Assembly: GCA_964399955.1 (NCBI GenBank)
Contig: CAYNST010000026.1
Span: forward strand, 1-37,757
Reading direction: 5' to 3'
DNA from: CAYNST01 sp964399955
GTDB lineage: Bacteria > Pseudomonadota > Gammaproteobacteria > Pseudomonadales > Cellvibrionaceae
Length of the DNA stretch: 37,757 nucleotides
The position numbers and the translations under genes are program-made. Positions 7,587 through 16,609 of the stretch are shown one piece after another (the first letter of the stretch is position 1; every line of letters starts with the position of its first letter). The notes beneath the pieces were generated by a model, which saw nothing but the letters and a program-made list of their open reading frames with translations, made no database searches and had not been told where the DNA came from.

Positions 7587-8909
7587 ATGCGTTTTCGTAA
7601 ATTATCTGGGGAGGTTCACTTGCACCGAGCAACACCGCCAGCCTGGTTATCCGTCGGCGCAGGCATCGTATTGGCCGCGTCCCCACTGCTCGGCTGGTCA
7701 TCGGGTTACGGCAGCTTCGACCCCCGCACCCTGGCCCTGGGCGGTACAGCGGTGGCTATGGGCGACCTGAGCACCGGTCACATGTACAACCCGGCTTTAA
7801 CCGCGACTCACAAGGGCGAGGAAGGCCGCCGAACCGGTGGCTACCACAGCCTGCTGGCCAACGTCGGCACGGTTTCGGCGGGCGCCCGCACCGCAAGTGA
7901 TGCCATCACTGACCGCCTGGAGCAGCGACTGCAGAATGCCATTGACCGCTTCAACACCGCGCCAAGCGCTGAGAATGCCGCCTTCGGTGAGGCGGCGGCA
8001 ATGTCGTTGCAAAACGCCATGACCGACCTGGCTGAAGGTGACATCGTCGCCGACGGCTATTTCGGTTACAGCGTGGCGGTCCCCGGTGACGCCGAGGGCG
8101 GCGCTTTTTACATGGGTGCGCGCCTGCTTGGAGGCGGGGTGGCACAGATACGCGACCAGGACGTCGATCTGGTGGGCGACTACATCGCCGAGCTGGGCTC
8201 GGTGCGGGAGGGCAACCCGCCAGGGCAGTTGCATCCGGAGCTGTTTGACGAAGAAGATGGCAGCCTGAGAAGCCCGGAAGCCGATATACGCTCTGAAGCT
8301 CAGGCACGCGGCATGCTGCTGGTTGAGATTGGTGTGTCGGCGTCCAGGACCTGGCAAGTCTGGGGCAAGCCCTGGACATTCGGGGCGGCGCCCAAGGCAG
8401 TGGCAGCCGGAATTTTCGACTCGCGCTGGCAGGTGGAGGACGAGGGTTTTGAATCCGTCCGGACCGACAGCCGTCATCTGTATCTGAACGCGGATCTGGG
8501 CACCAGCGTGCAGCTCACCGAGCGCTGGCGTGCCGCCTTGGCCGTTAAAGATGTGTTGCCACGGTCTTTTACCTCAAATTTGGGTCATGAATTCAAGGTA
8601 AGGGCGCAACCGCGCCTGGGTCTTGCTCATCAAAGCAGGCGGTTGCAGTGGGGGTTGGACATGGACCTCGTGCCCATAGCCAACATTCATGACGACAACG
8701 CCCGCCAGGATGTCAGCACCGGCGTGGAATGGCTACCGCTGCCGGCGCTTAAGCTGCGCCTGGGTTACCGGCACGATGTGCATGGTGAGTACGGCGGCCT
8801 GGCCTCAGTGGGATTGGGGCTGGTGTGGCGCGCCTTGAGCGTGGACTTCGCCTACGCGCAAGGCAGCAGTGGTGCGGGTGCAGGGCTGCGACTGGGTATA
8901 CGCCAATAA
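7587..8909 (+). CDS. TraF-like (TraF_2 family) envelope protein
   Basis: The 440-residue product resembles the family annotated as conjugal transfer protein TraF (Pfam TraF_2). The recognisable part is the start of the mature protein: FDPRTLALGGTAVAMGD, then YNPAL, a pattern also seen at the N-terminus of FadL-like and related outer-membrane beta-barrel proteins. A signal peptide covers about residues 17-36. The rest alternates polar and hydrophobic residues, ends in strand-like segments (LKLRLGYRHD, LGLVWRALSVDFAYAQG) and finishes GLRLGIRQ, which suggests a beta-barrel. No other conjugation gene is nearby, so a role in DNA transfer is unlikely and the real function is unknown. The 237-nt upstream gap is shared with divergent msrB. 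Confidence 0.7.
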   Translation: MRFRKLSGEVHLHRATPPAWLSVGAGIVLAASPLLGWSSGYGSFDPRTLALGGTAVAMGDLSTGHMYNPALTATHKGEEGRRTGGYHSLLANVGTVSAGARTASDAITDRLEQRLQNAIDRFNTAPSAENAAFGEAAAMSLQNAMTDLAEGDIVADGYFGYSVAVPGDAEGGAFYMGARLLGGGVAQIRDQDVDLVGDYIAELGSVREGNPPGQLHPELFDEEDGSLRSPEADIRSEAQARGMLLVEIGVSASRTWQVWGKPWTFGAAPKAVAAGIFDSRWQVEDEGFESVRTDSRHLYLNADLGTSVQLTERWRAALAVKDVLPRSFTSNLGHEFKVRAQPRLGLAHQSRRLQWGLDMDLVPIANIHDDNARQDVSTGVEWLPLPALKLRLGYRHDVHGEYGGLASVGLGLVWRALSVDFAYAQGSSGAGAGLRLGIRQ

Positions 8910-8922
8910 TTTGGCAGCCAAT

Positions 8923-9750
8923 CTAGAATTTGCGATGTTCCATGACCGGCATCCGCTCGCGCACCTCCTGTGCCTGAAGTGGATCAATGTCGGCAAAAAT
9001 TAGCCCCGGCCCGGCAGCTTGCTGCTCTGCAACAATCTCTCCCCAGGGGTCAATCACACAGGAGTGCCCCCAGGTACTGCGGCCGTTGTCGTGTTGGCCG
9101 CCCTGGTTGGCGGCCACTATGAACACTTGGTTTTCTATGGCACGGGCGCGCAGCAAGACTTCCCAATGCGCCTGTCCGGTCTGATAAGTGAACGCCGAGG
9201 GCACCAAAATCACATCGGCACCCAGCAGCCGCAACAAGCGAAAATACTCGGGAAACCGCAGGTCGTAACACACCGACATGCCCAGTCTTGCCACCGGGGT
9301 GTCAATGCACGCAGGTTGAGAGCCCGGCTCGCAGGTATCGGACTCCTGGTAGCGACCAATCTTGTCGGCCACTTTGGCATCAAATAAATGGCACTTGTCG
9401 TAGCGTCCGCTCAGCTCCCCTGCCGGGGACCAAAGGGTGCAGGTTGAATACACTTTTCCGGGGGCCGCCAGCCCGCCGTCTACCCCCGTAGTGCAAGGCA
9501 TGGTGCCGCCGGCCAGCCAAAAACCGTGGCTTGCCGCCTGCTCCGCCAGGAACAGGCTGATCGGCCCGTGCCAATCCTTTTCAGCCACGGCGGCCGCCAC
9601 CAGATCGACGCTGCCGTAGAGCGCAAAGTTCTCAGGCAACAGTACCAGTTCGGCGCACCCTTCTGCAGCTTTCGCCAACAGAGTCTTGGCCTGCAGCAGA
9701 TTGTCGGCAACGGACGGTCCACTCACCATTTGTATGGCCGCTACACGCAT
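8923..9750 (-). CDS. Carbon-nitrogen hydrolase, Nit1/Nit2-type amidase
   Basis: A nitrilase-superfamily hydrolase of 275 residues. The catalytic triad is visible: E40 in LVLLPENFALYG, K119 in GRYDKCHLFD, and C161 in MSVCYDLRFPEYF. The family's closest characterised relatives are Nit2 omega-amidase and Nit1 deaminated-glutathione amidase; the latter fits a metabolite-repair role, but I cannot separate them from sequence alone. The start at 9750 is supported by a clear AAGGAG six bases upstream; a longer frame to 9810 lacks such a site. It is the last gene of the mreBCD-maf-rng-yhdP operon, 56 nt after yhdP, a neighbourhood conserved in Pseudomonas. Confidence 0.9.
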   Translation of the reverse strand: MRVAAIQMVSGPSVADNLLQAKTLLAKAAEGCAELVLLPENFALYGSVDLVAAAVAEKDWHGPISLFLAEQAASHGFWLAGGTMPCTTGVDGGLAAPGKVYSTCTLWSPAGELSGRYDKCHLFDAKVADKIGRYQESDTCEPGSQPACIDTPVARLGMSVCYDLRFPEYFRLLRLLGADVILVPSAFTYQTGQAHWEVLLRARAIENQVFIVAANQGGQHDNGRSTWGHSCVIDPWGEIVAEQQAAGPGLIFADIDPLQAQEVRERMPVMEHRKF

Positions 9751-9806
9751 GTTTGCTCCTTCAGGCCTGAGCCTGGTATGTGCTGTGGTGCGAATTGGGC
9801 AATGGC

Positions 9807-12800
9807 TCAATCCGTATCGCTTTTGAACACTTTGTCCAGCTTGATGCGCGGCTCGTTCCAGTCGCCCTGAATGCGGTAGCGCAAGCTGGAGACCCGGTCC
9901 ACCTGGGACTTGAACACCTTGCCCGCCAGAAATACGCCCACCGCCAGAGGCAATCCGCCCACCAGTGCGGCGGCGACAGTCAGGTTGCCGGCCACCGGCA
10001 GGGTGACCACCATGCGCGCATCCACCAACTGTTGATGAGTATCAATCTCGCCGGCAATTTGCAGGTCGGTCGAGGGGGTTTCAACTTTGATCGGCGGCTC
10101 CATGCTGATGGTACCTTGCCTAAATTGTAGACCACCTCGGACCCGCTCATAACCCATCCCCTCCGGCCGCAGGTCGGAAAAATCCAGCCTTAACCGCCGC
10201 GCCAGGGTGTCAAAGTTGAGCAGGCCGATGAGTTTCAGCAAGGGGTTTTCTCCCACAGAGGCCCCCCGCATGAAGCGGCCGCGCTCTATATCCAGAGTAA
10301 GCAGCCCGCTGAGCTCGGTCAAGGCTATCTGGTGTGGCGCGCCCGGCCACTGAGCCTGCAGGTCAAATACGGCAGAATCGCTGGTGATGGCGCGGGGCTG
10401 CCCCCAGGCGGACGAGATGTGGGCAAGATCCCCGGTTTTGGCCACGCCGGTAAAGTAGGTTTGCTGGCCCAAGGGGGAGCGCAACCAGAGCAGCTCCGCC
10501 CCCGCTCCTGCCCGCCCCGTGATGATAAGACCCCGGATGGAACCCCACAGGTCGTGCACGCTCACGCCGCCCGCCAGCGGACGCATTTTCATTGTCCAGG
10601 CGCCGAAGTCGGCTTCGCCCAACTCCAGCCTGTCCACATTGAAGTCGACCGGTGGCAGCCAGTCCAGGTTCCAATTTGCCGGTCCGTCGGAGCTTGCCCG
10701 ATCCGCAGCCGGCTCCTGCTGGTCCGCATCTTGGGCCGCCAGCCGGTCCGGCAGTCGCAAACGGCTGAAATCCAGCGTCAGGGGCCGGTCATTGTTGTAC
10801 ACGCGCAACTGAGCGGCCAAATGCTCGCCAACAGCATTTATTTTCCATCCCTCGGCATCGTCGCCACCGGTAAGGTGCAGCTGCCTGAAGCTGAAGTCTG
10901 CCAGCGCCAACTCCTCCACCGCCAGATCAAGGTGCACCGGCATTTGCCGCAACTCGGCGGCAGCGGTGCCCGCGTCTGTCCCGCCCCCCTGCGGCCGATA
11001 AGTGCGAAAAATTTGGCTCCATGCGGACACATCCACCCGCTCCAGTCGCCCCCGCACATCAACGATTGGCGCCTGGGGCATGACCGCCTGGCCGCCAATC
11101 GCCACGCTGATGCCTTCCAGCGCACCCGACTGCCGTCGCATTGCCACATCAAACCGATCGCCCAGAGTCAGACGGAAATCCACCGGCTGTTCGCGCCCCT
11201 CCTCTGCGCGAAAGCGGGAGATCTGCGCGGTCAAAGGCAATGCTGAGCCTTTCTCTTTGGCGAAGGGTGGCGGCAGGTCGATGGCCACATCGGTTAAATC
11301 ACTGAACACATGGATCTGCAGCGGGGCGTGCGTGCCCAGGGGAAACAGCAACTCGCCGGTAATGTCGGCGGCGCCGTCCACCAAGGCCAGCTCGGGTCTG
11401 CCCAACCAGGCCCGCAAGTGTCCGGTGTCGCCGCGCCCTGCAAAGGTGGTGCGCACCGTTTGCTGCTCGGTGCCTTCAGTGGTAATGGCGGCGGTGACCG
11501 GCTGATCCCAGAGTTGCGCTTGCAGGCCGTCGCTGTATACCCCGTTCACACTGCTGTAGCGCAGCTCACCGCTCAGTTGTGCCAGGGTCAGACCAATGTC
11601 GGGCAGGTGCAGTAGATTGTCGTCCAGCGCCAGGTCAACCGTCTGTTCAAATTCAGTTTTGCTGCCAAAGAGCGGCATTTGCAGATCAAGCTCGCCGCGC
11701 ATGGGGCCACTCATCTGCCAGCTGCTCAGGTGCGAAAGAACGGCGTGCAAAGGCGTTTCCCGCACCAGCCGCAATGCCTCGTCACTGTCGGCAATGGCGT
11801 GCCCCTGCACACGCAGCACTCGCCCCTCGGCGCCTTCATCCTCTTTCAGTAAGGTTACCTGCACCTCGTGGGCCTGTAATTCGCCTACTTTGCCCTGGCC
11901 TTCGCTCAGGGTGAGCTCGCCGTTTTCCAACACCAACTGCCCGCTGGCCTCTGTTACCACCGGCCACTCGGGATGAAAAGTGACTTCCGCATCGGTAAAG
12001 CCCAGTGCCAACTCCACTACCCGCTCCGCACCGGGCGGCGCCATCAGGGCTCCGTGAAACAAGAACGCTATATCCCGGGCGTGGCCGCTGTGCACAGACT
12101 GGGCAATCCACTCGCTGACGGCCTCTGGCACCACCTCCGGAATGTAGCCGATGCAGGCCTGCCGTTCACAGCCGCTGGCCTCGAGCAGCAGACTCATCTG
12201 CATGCCGTCGCCTGCGGCAAAATCGAAGGGTAAGGTCAGATGCAGGCGACCCTCGGCGGAAGCCTGTTCGTACTGCAGCTGCAGCAGGTTGCTGCCGATA
12301 TACGCTACCTTGTCTTCCATGTTGACGGTCCAGCGCAAACTGCCGCGGGCTGCCGCGAACGCCAGAGGGGCGGGATACAACCTTGGCAAACCCAGCGTAA
12401 AGCCATGTTCACTGCGCAGCGCCAGGGTGCCGCCGAAGGCGCTCATATTGACGAAGCCGTCAACCCCTTCAACCGCAGGCGCACCGCGCCACGCCTGAAT
12501 TTGCCCGTTTTCCACAAACGCCCGCAGATTGAAATAGCCGCTGTCCCTGTCGGTCAGGGTGACTTCAGCCTGTTTGAGTATCCCCGCCGGTTGAAGGTGT
12601 TGCTGCCAGTCAGTGAGGATCTTTGGCAGCCAGCCTGTGCCGGCCAGCATCCTGGCCCACTGCGCCACCTCCAGACGGTCAAAGCCCAAACGCACCGGCT
12701 CTCCCAAATTGCCGCGCAGCTCAAGGTTCACCACCGGGGTTTGCAGCTCATCCCAGATAACCCGTGCATCCCTTAGCGCCAAGCGCCACCCATTTCTGGA

Positions 12801-13745
12801 ATGCCAGGATCCGGTAAAGCGGCTGTCAATTTTTTTTGGCCAGTCCACCGCCGAGATGGACGGCGCAGGGAAGCCGTCGGAGTGCAGTGAGCCTTTTATT
12901 TCGATGCCCTTCTGGGTGGTGCCGTTGAACCACAGCTCCAGGCCCAGCAGGCCGGCGTCCTGGCCTGTCAGGTCCGTGTAGTCATCAACAGCGTCGAAAC
13001 CCTCCAAAGCCGCCAATACACGACCGGTGGGAAACTCGTTCAACTGCAGGTAGCCGCTGGCGTCAAAGGTCCGCGCATTGCGTGGATCCCCGCGCCCTTC
13101 AACCACCAACTGCATGGCCTGCTTGCCGTCAATCCAGAAGGCAGCCGCCAGCCGGTGGAAATAGTCGTCATTCTCAAGCGAGATTTCCGGTATCCGCACC
13201 TGGGCTTGCAGACCCGAACGGAAATGCACCTCCAGTGCGGTGTCTCGCAGCTCAATGCGACGCCCGAACAGGAAAATGTCCAGCGGATCGTCCAGCGCAA
13301 AGTCACCGCCTTCGCCCGCTGCCGGCGCCAGGCCACCAATGCTCCAGTGCCCCTCATCACTTTGCAGTAGATTGGCCTGCAAACCGTGAAACCGCAGTTT
13401 GCGCAGCGCTACCCGCCAGTCATAGAGGGTGGCAAGCAGGCCAATTTGCAGCTCTACTCGCTCAACTATGAAAATGGTTTCCTGTTCCTCGTCGCGCAGC
13501 ACCACATTAAGCAGTGTGATATGCGGTCGCAGCCCGCGCCAACGGGCGTCAATGGTGCCAATCTCCACCTCCGCGCCCACTTGATCGCTCAGGAAATGGC
13601 CCACGCTTGCGCGGTAATCGTCCAGTATGGGAAACACCGCCCTCCCCAGCTGCACACAGGCTGCGATGACCATGACCCCCAGCACCACGGTCCCCCAAAA
13701 GGAGCGCACAAAAAACCGCAGTTGCTTTCTGAAAGGTTTGGGCAC
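9807..13745 (-). CDS. yhdP: YhdP, AsmA-like intermembrane lipid transport protein
   Basis: YhdP belongs to the AsmA-like bridge proteins (with TamB and YdbH) that move phospholipid from inner to outer membrane. The product is 1312 residues, close to the roughly 1270 of E. coli. One N-terminal membrane segment (about residues 10-32, FWGTVVLGVMVIAACVQL) anchors it. The long periplasmic body is beta-rich (LRFHGLQANLL, IGGLAP) and the C-terminal domain contains LDIERGRFM and GLLNFDTLARRLRLDFSDL. The GTG at 13745 is the best start: it directly precedes the conserved PKPFRKQLRFF. A TTG at 13847 would instead read through a perfect 32-bp palindrome. The gap to rng is 128 nt. Confidence 0.93.
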   Translation of the reverse strand: MPKPFRKQLRFFVRSFWGTVVLGVMVIAACVQLGRAVFPILDDYRASVGHFLSDQVGAEVEIGTIDARWRGLRPHITLLNVVLRDEEQETIFIVERVELQIGLLATLYDWRVALRKLRFHGLQANLLQSDEGHWSIGGLAPAAGEGGDFALDDPLDIFLFGRRIELRDTALEVHFRSGLQAQVRIPEISLENDDYFHRLAAAFWIDGKQAMQLVVEGRGDPRNARTFDASGYLQLNEFPTGRVLAALEGFDAVDDYTDLTGQDAGLLGLELWFNGTTQKGIEIKGSLHSDGFPAPSISAVDWPKKIDSRFTGSWHSRNGWRLALRDARVIWDELQTPVVNLELRGNLGEPVRLGFDRLEVAQWARMLAGTGWLPKILTDWQQHLQPAGILKQAEVTLTDRDSGYFNLRAFVENGQIQAWRGAPAVEGVDGFVNMSAFGGTLALRSEHGFTLGLPRLYPAPLAFAAARGSLRWTVNMEDKVAYIGSNLLQLQYEQASAEGRLHLTLPFDFAAGDGMQMSLLLEASGCERQACIGYIPEVVPEAVSEWIAQSVHSGHARDIAFLFHGALMAPPGAERVVELALGFTDAEVTFHPEWPVVTEASGQLVLENGELTLSEGQGKVGELQAHEVQVTLLKEDEGAEGRVLRVQGHAIADSDEALRLVRETPLHAVLSHLSSWQMSGPMRGELDLQMPLFGSKTEFEQTVDLALDDNLLHLPDIGLTLAQLSGELRYSSVNGVYSDGLQAQLWDQPVTAAITTEGTEQQTVRTTFAGRGDTGHLRAWLGRPELALVDGAADITGELLFPLGTHAPLQIHVFSDLTDVAIDLPPPFAKEKGSALPLTAQISRFRAEEGREQPVDFRLTLGDRFDVAMRRQSGALEGISVAIGGQAVMPQAPIVDVRGRLERVDVSAWSQIFRTYRPQGGGTDAGTAAAELRQMPVHLDLAVEELALADFSFRQLHLTGGDDAEGWKINAVGEHLAAQLRVYNNDRPLTLDFSRLRLPDRLAAQDADQQEPAADRASSDGPANWNLDWLPPVDFNVDRLELGEADFGAWTMKMRPLAGGVSVHDLWGSIRGLIITGRAGAGAELLWLRSPLGQQTYFTGVAKTGDLAHISSAWGQPRAITSDSAVFDLQAQWPGAPHQIALTELSGLLTLDIERGRFMRGASVGENPLLKLIGLLNFDTLARRLRLDFSDLRPEGMGYERVRGGLQFRQGTISMEPPIKVETPSTDLQIAGEIDTHQQLVDARMVVTLPVAGNLTVAAALVGGLPLAVGVFLAGKVFKSQVDRVSSLRYRIQGDWNEPRIKLDKVFKSDTD

Positions 13746-13813
13746 TATGAGTCGCTTAAGGCTACTGTTGGATGTGAAACCGCTTACAGTAAATTGGGCC
13801 TGTTGGCCGGGCC

Positions 13814-13845
13814 GCTCAATGGACCGCAGCTGCGGTCCATTGAGC
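13814..13845. repeat. Perfect 32-bp palindrome between rng and yhdP
   Basis: The half-site GCTCAATGGACCGCAG (13814-13829) is followed immediately by its exact reverse complement (13830-13845). As RNA it would fold into a long hairpin with almost no loop. No T-run follows on either strand, so it is not a standard intrinsic terminator. It may be an mRNA-stabilising or RNase-processing hairpin inside the operon, or a protein-binding site. Confidence 0.9.
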
Positions 13846-13873
13846 AAGGCAGCTCAGGTGCAGCGCAGCTGGG

Positions 13874-15355
13874 CTACACCAGAATAATGTCGTACTGCTC
13901 TTGGTTATAGATGGTTTCTACCTGAAACTGAATGGTGCGGCCGATAAACAGCTCCAGGTCGGCCACGTTGGCCGATTCTTCGTCAAGCAGGCGGTCGATC
14001 ACCACTTGAGACGCAAGCACCAGAAAGGTAGAGGCATCTTTGTACGTTCGGGCTTCGCGGAGAATCTCGCGGAAAATCTCGTAACAGACAGTTTCGGCAG
14101 ACTTAAGCCTGCCCCGACCGCGACACACCGGGCAGGGCTCGCAAAGGATCTGCCCCAAAGACTCCCGGGTGCGTTTGCGCGTCATCTCCACCAGGCCCAG
14201 GCCAGACACCCCGTTGATCGCGGTTTTGGCGCGGTCCTTCTCCAGGTTTTTCTCCAGCGTCCGCAAGACTTGCCGCTGGTGCTCCAGATCGCTCATATCA
14301 ATGAAGTCGATAATGATGATCCCGCCCAGATTGCGCAATCTCAGCTGGCGCGCAATGGCCACGGCAGCTTCCAGGTTGGTTTTGAAGATGGTCTCTTCCA
14401 GGTTGCGATGACCCACAAAGGCACCGGTGTTGACGTCCACCGTGGTCATGGCCTCGGTCTGCTCAATAATAAGGTAGCCCCCGGATTTCAGTGGCACGCG
14501 TATATCCAGCGCCTTGCTCAGCTCCTGCTCTACACCATAGAGATCAAACAGTGGCCGCTCTCCGGGGTAGTGTTCAATGCGCCCCCCCAGCTCCGGTGCA
14601 TAATGCTTGGCAAATTCCTCCATGCGCTGATAGGACTCGCGCGAATCAATGCGGACCTTCTCGATGTGCGGACGCATCAGGTCGCGCACGGTGCGCATGA
14701 ACAACGGCAGGTCTTCGTAAATGATGGCCGGCGCCTTGGCGGTTCTTATTTTATCTGCCAGATCGTGCCAAAGCTTGTAAACAAAGGGGATGTCAGCGCG
14801 CAGCTCTTCTTCGGACACGCCCTCGGCCACCGTGCGCACAATAAAGCCGCCGCGGTATTGCTCGCCAAATTCCTCAGACAACTTTTCCACCGCATTGCGC
14901 AGGCGGTCGCGCTCGGTTTCATCCTCAATACGGTTGGAGATGCCAATATGAGCGGTGTGGGGCATGTACACCAAATAGCGTGCAGACACGGAAAGATGAG
15001 TAGTCAGGCGCGCGCCCTTGGTACCGATAGGGTCTTTGTTAACCTGTACTAACAGAGACTGGCCCTCATGCACCAATTGGCGTATGTCGCTGACTTCGGC
15101 GGCGCGGTTCTCCATGCCGTTTTTATCCAGTGGGGCTATATCTGCCGCATGAATGAAACCTGCACGCTCCTGCCCAATATTGACAAAAGCCGCCTGCATA
15201 CCGGGCAACACCCGCACCACCTTACCCAGGTAAATATTGCCGACATAGCCCTTGCACAGCACCCGCTCAATGTAGATTTCCTGTACCACTCCGTTTTCGA
15301 TCAGTGCAGCGCGGGTTTCCGTGGGGCCGACGTTGACCAGTATTTCATCGCTCAA
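13874..15355 (-). CDS. rng: Ribonuclease G
   Basis: RNase G is a single-strand endonuclease that matures the 5' end of 16S rRNA and degrades some mRNAs. The 493-residue protein has the RNase E/G catalytic core without the long RNase E C-terminal scaffold. The S1 domain begins at about residue 37 (VGNIYLGKVVRVLPGMQAAF). Metal-binding aspartates are D307 (TTVDVNTGAF) and D350 (IIDFIDM). The zinc-link cysteines are C408 and C411 (CPVC). Translation starts at TTG (15355), supported by a near-perfect AAGGAGG with 6-nt spacing that lies inside the end of maf; the two genes overlap by 11 nt. It is part of the mre-maf-rng-yhdP-nit operon. Confidence 0.96.
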   Translation of the reverse strand: MSDEILVNVGPTETRAALIENGVVQEIYIERVLCKGYVGNIYLGKVVRVLPGMQAAFVNIGQERAGFIHAADIAPLDKNGMENRAAEVSDIRQLVHEGQSLLVQVNKDPIGTKGARLTTHLSVSARYLVYMPHTAHIGISNRIEDETERDRLRNAVEKLSEEFGEQYRGGFIVRTVAEGVSEEELRADIPFVYKLWHDLADKIRTAKAPAIIYEDLPLFMRTVRDLMRPHIEKVRIDSRESYQRMEEFAKHYAPELGGRIEHYPGERPLFDLYGVEQELSKALDIRVPLKSGGYLIIEQTEAMTTVDVNTGAFVGHRNLEETIFKTNLEAAVAIARQLRLRNLGGIIIIDFIDMSDLEHQRQVLRTLEKNLEKDRAKTAINGVSGLGLVEMTRKRTRESLGQILCEPCPVCRGRGRLKSAETVCYEIFREILREARTYKDASTFLVLASQVVIDRLLDEESANVADLELFIGRTIQFQVETIYNQEQYDIILV

Positions 15356-15944
15356 CTGACACCTCCTTCCAAACGGGTATGGCGAAGTGTTGCAGCAATT
15401 GGTAGGTCTCCGCCAGCGGCAGACCCACTACGTTGCTGTAGCTGCCGTCCAGACGACAGACGAACACAGCGCCAAAGCCCTGAATACCATAGGCACCGGC
15501 TTTGTCTCGGGGTTCACCGGTTTCCCAGTATCGGGCAGCTTCAGCGGGGCTGATGGAGCGGAAGGTCACGCGGCTTTCGCAGAGCAGGCATTGTTCTTCG
15601 CCGTCCCGGCAGATCGCCACTGCCGTCAGCACTCTGTGGGTTGCTCCCGAAAGTGCCGCCAGCATAGCCTGCGCATCGCCTTGGTCCCGGGGTTTCTCCA
15701 GCACCCGCCCCGCCAGCACGACCACGGTATCGGCTCCCAATGTAGCCGTGCCCGGGCACGCCTCAGCACCGGCGCGGGCCTTGCTCAGGGCCAGCCGCTG
15801 CACGTAATCTTCTGCGGCTTCACCTTCGGCGCGAACTTCCGGCACATCCACCGCCATCACAGCAAAGTGCACACCGATTTGAGTCAACAATTCTTTGCGG
15901 CGCGGCGATTGCGACGCCAACATCAGCTTTAAGGATTCTGTCAC
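15345..15944 (-). CDS. maf: Maf-family nucleoside triphosphate pyrophosphatase
   Basis: Maf proteins hydrolyse non-canonical or excess nucleotides (dTTP/UTP for the YhdE subfamily) to the monophosphates. The 199-residue product shows the defining N-terminal LASQSPRRKELLTQIG, the central GADTVVVLAGRVLEKP and the RYWETGEPRDKAGAYGIQG segment. The last is YhdE-like, suggesting dTTP/UTP pyrophosphatase activity. GTG at 15944 is proposed as start because it leaves a short lead (TESLKLM) before the conserved motif; an ATG at 15923 and a TTG at 15977 are alternatives. It overlaps the following rng by 11 nt and lies after mreD, the common gammaproteobacterial order. Confidence 0.94.
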   Translation of the reverse strand: MTESLKLMLASQSPRRKELLTQIGVHFAVMAVDVPEVRAEGEAAEDYVQRLALSKARAGAEACPGTATLGADTVVVLAGRVLEKPRDQGDAQAMLAALSGATHRVLTAVAICRDGEEQCLLCESRVTFRSISPAEAARYWETGEPRDKAGAYGIQGFGAVFVCRLDGSYSNVVGLPLAETYQLLQHFAIPVWKEVSVER

Positions 15945-16063
15945 AGGGTTTCTCAATTTGGGCGGCAACGTCGGCAAATTTGCATGCAGAGCGTGCCGAA
16001 CATCAGTGGCGGCCCGGGAGAGAGCATGCGAACTCCCTGCACCCGTTCTGTTCTCGCACCTGG

Positions 16064-16543
16064 TTATGCTCTATCAACACCGAACCTGGACAGGCATAGT
16101 ATCAAGATGGGCCAGCAGGTGGCAGTAATGAGATTGGATATCAACATCATTTGCATGGAGGCGGCAACGCCGTCCAAACTTTGGACCCAGTTATAGAACA
16201 ACTGATAAATGCCAATGAACACAAATACCCAGGCTGTCTGTTGCGTCAAAGTGTAACTGCGCAGTCGCCGGTAAGACATGAGGCACACGTAGGCAATCAC
16301 TGCAAAAGCCAGAGCATTGGCTCCCCACACGCCGTCTTCAACTATGTCCAGCGCCAGGCCAATCAGCCAGGCCAGGCCGATGCCCACGCGCTGAGGAAAG
16401 TGCAGTACCCAATAAATGATCAGCAGCGCCATGAATTCTGGGCGATACCACTGCAGAGCATGCGGAAGCGGAAACACTGAGACCAGCATCGCCATGAAGA
16501 CGCTCAGCGTCAGGTTAGCCAGGTTGGGCAGCGCGCGGCTCAC
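16064..16543 (-). CDS. mreD: Rod-shape-determining protein MreD
   Basis: MreD is the small polytopic inner-membrane member of the MreBCD elongasome that directs lateral wall synthesis. The 159-residue product has about five hydrophobic segments, including NLTLSVFMAMLVSVFPLP and FMALLIIYWVLHF. The RPEF-x-ALLIIYWVL stretch is the recognised family signature. GTG at 16543 is preferred as start because GGAAGG lies six bases upstream and the resulting N-terminus (MSRALP) fits homologues. A GTG at 16561 would add six residues without a good ribosome-binding site. It follows mreC by 66 nt and precedes maf. Confidence 0.93.
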   Translation of the reverse strand: MSRALPNLANLTLSVFMAMLVSVFPLPHALQWYRPEFMALLIIYWVLHFPQRVGIGLAWLIGLALDIVEDGVWGANALAFAVIAYVCLMSYRRLRSYTLTQQTAWVFVFIGIYQLFYNWVQSLDGVAASMQMMLISNLITATCWPILILCLSRFGVDRA

Positions 16544-16609
16544 ATCAAACCTTCCCGTCACCGGCCCACATCATTCTGCGACCAGGGGTTACGAAAAGAC
16601 ACCGCGGAT

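Noticed and set aside
13901..15052. 383-codon open frame opposite rng
   Set aside because: Antisense shadow of RNase G, whose catalytic and zinc residues are all present on the other strand.
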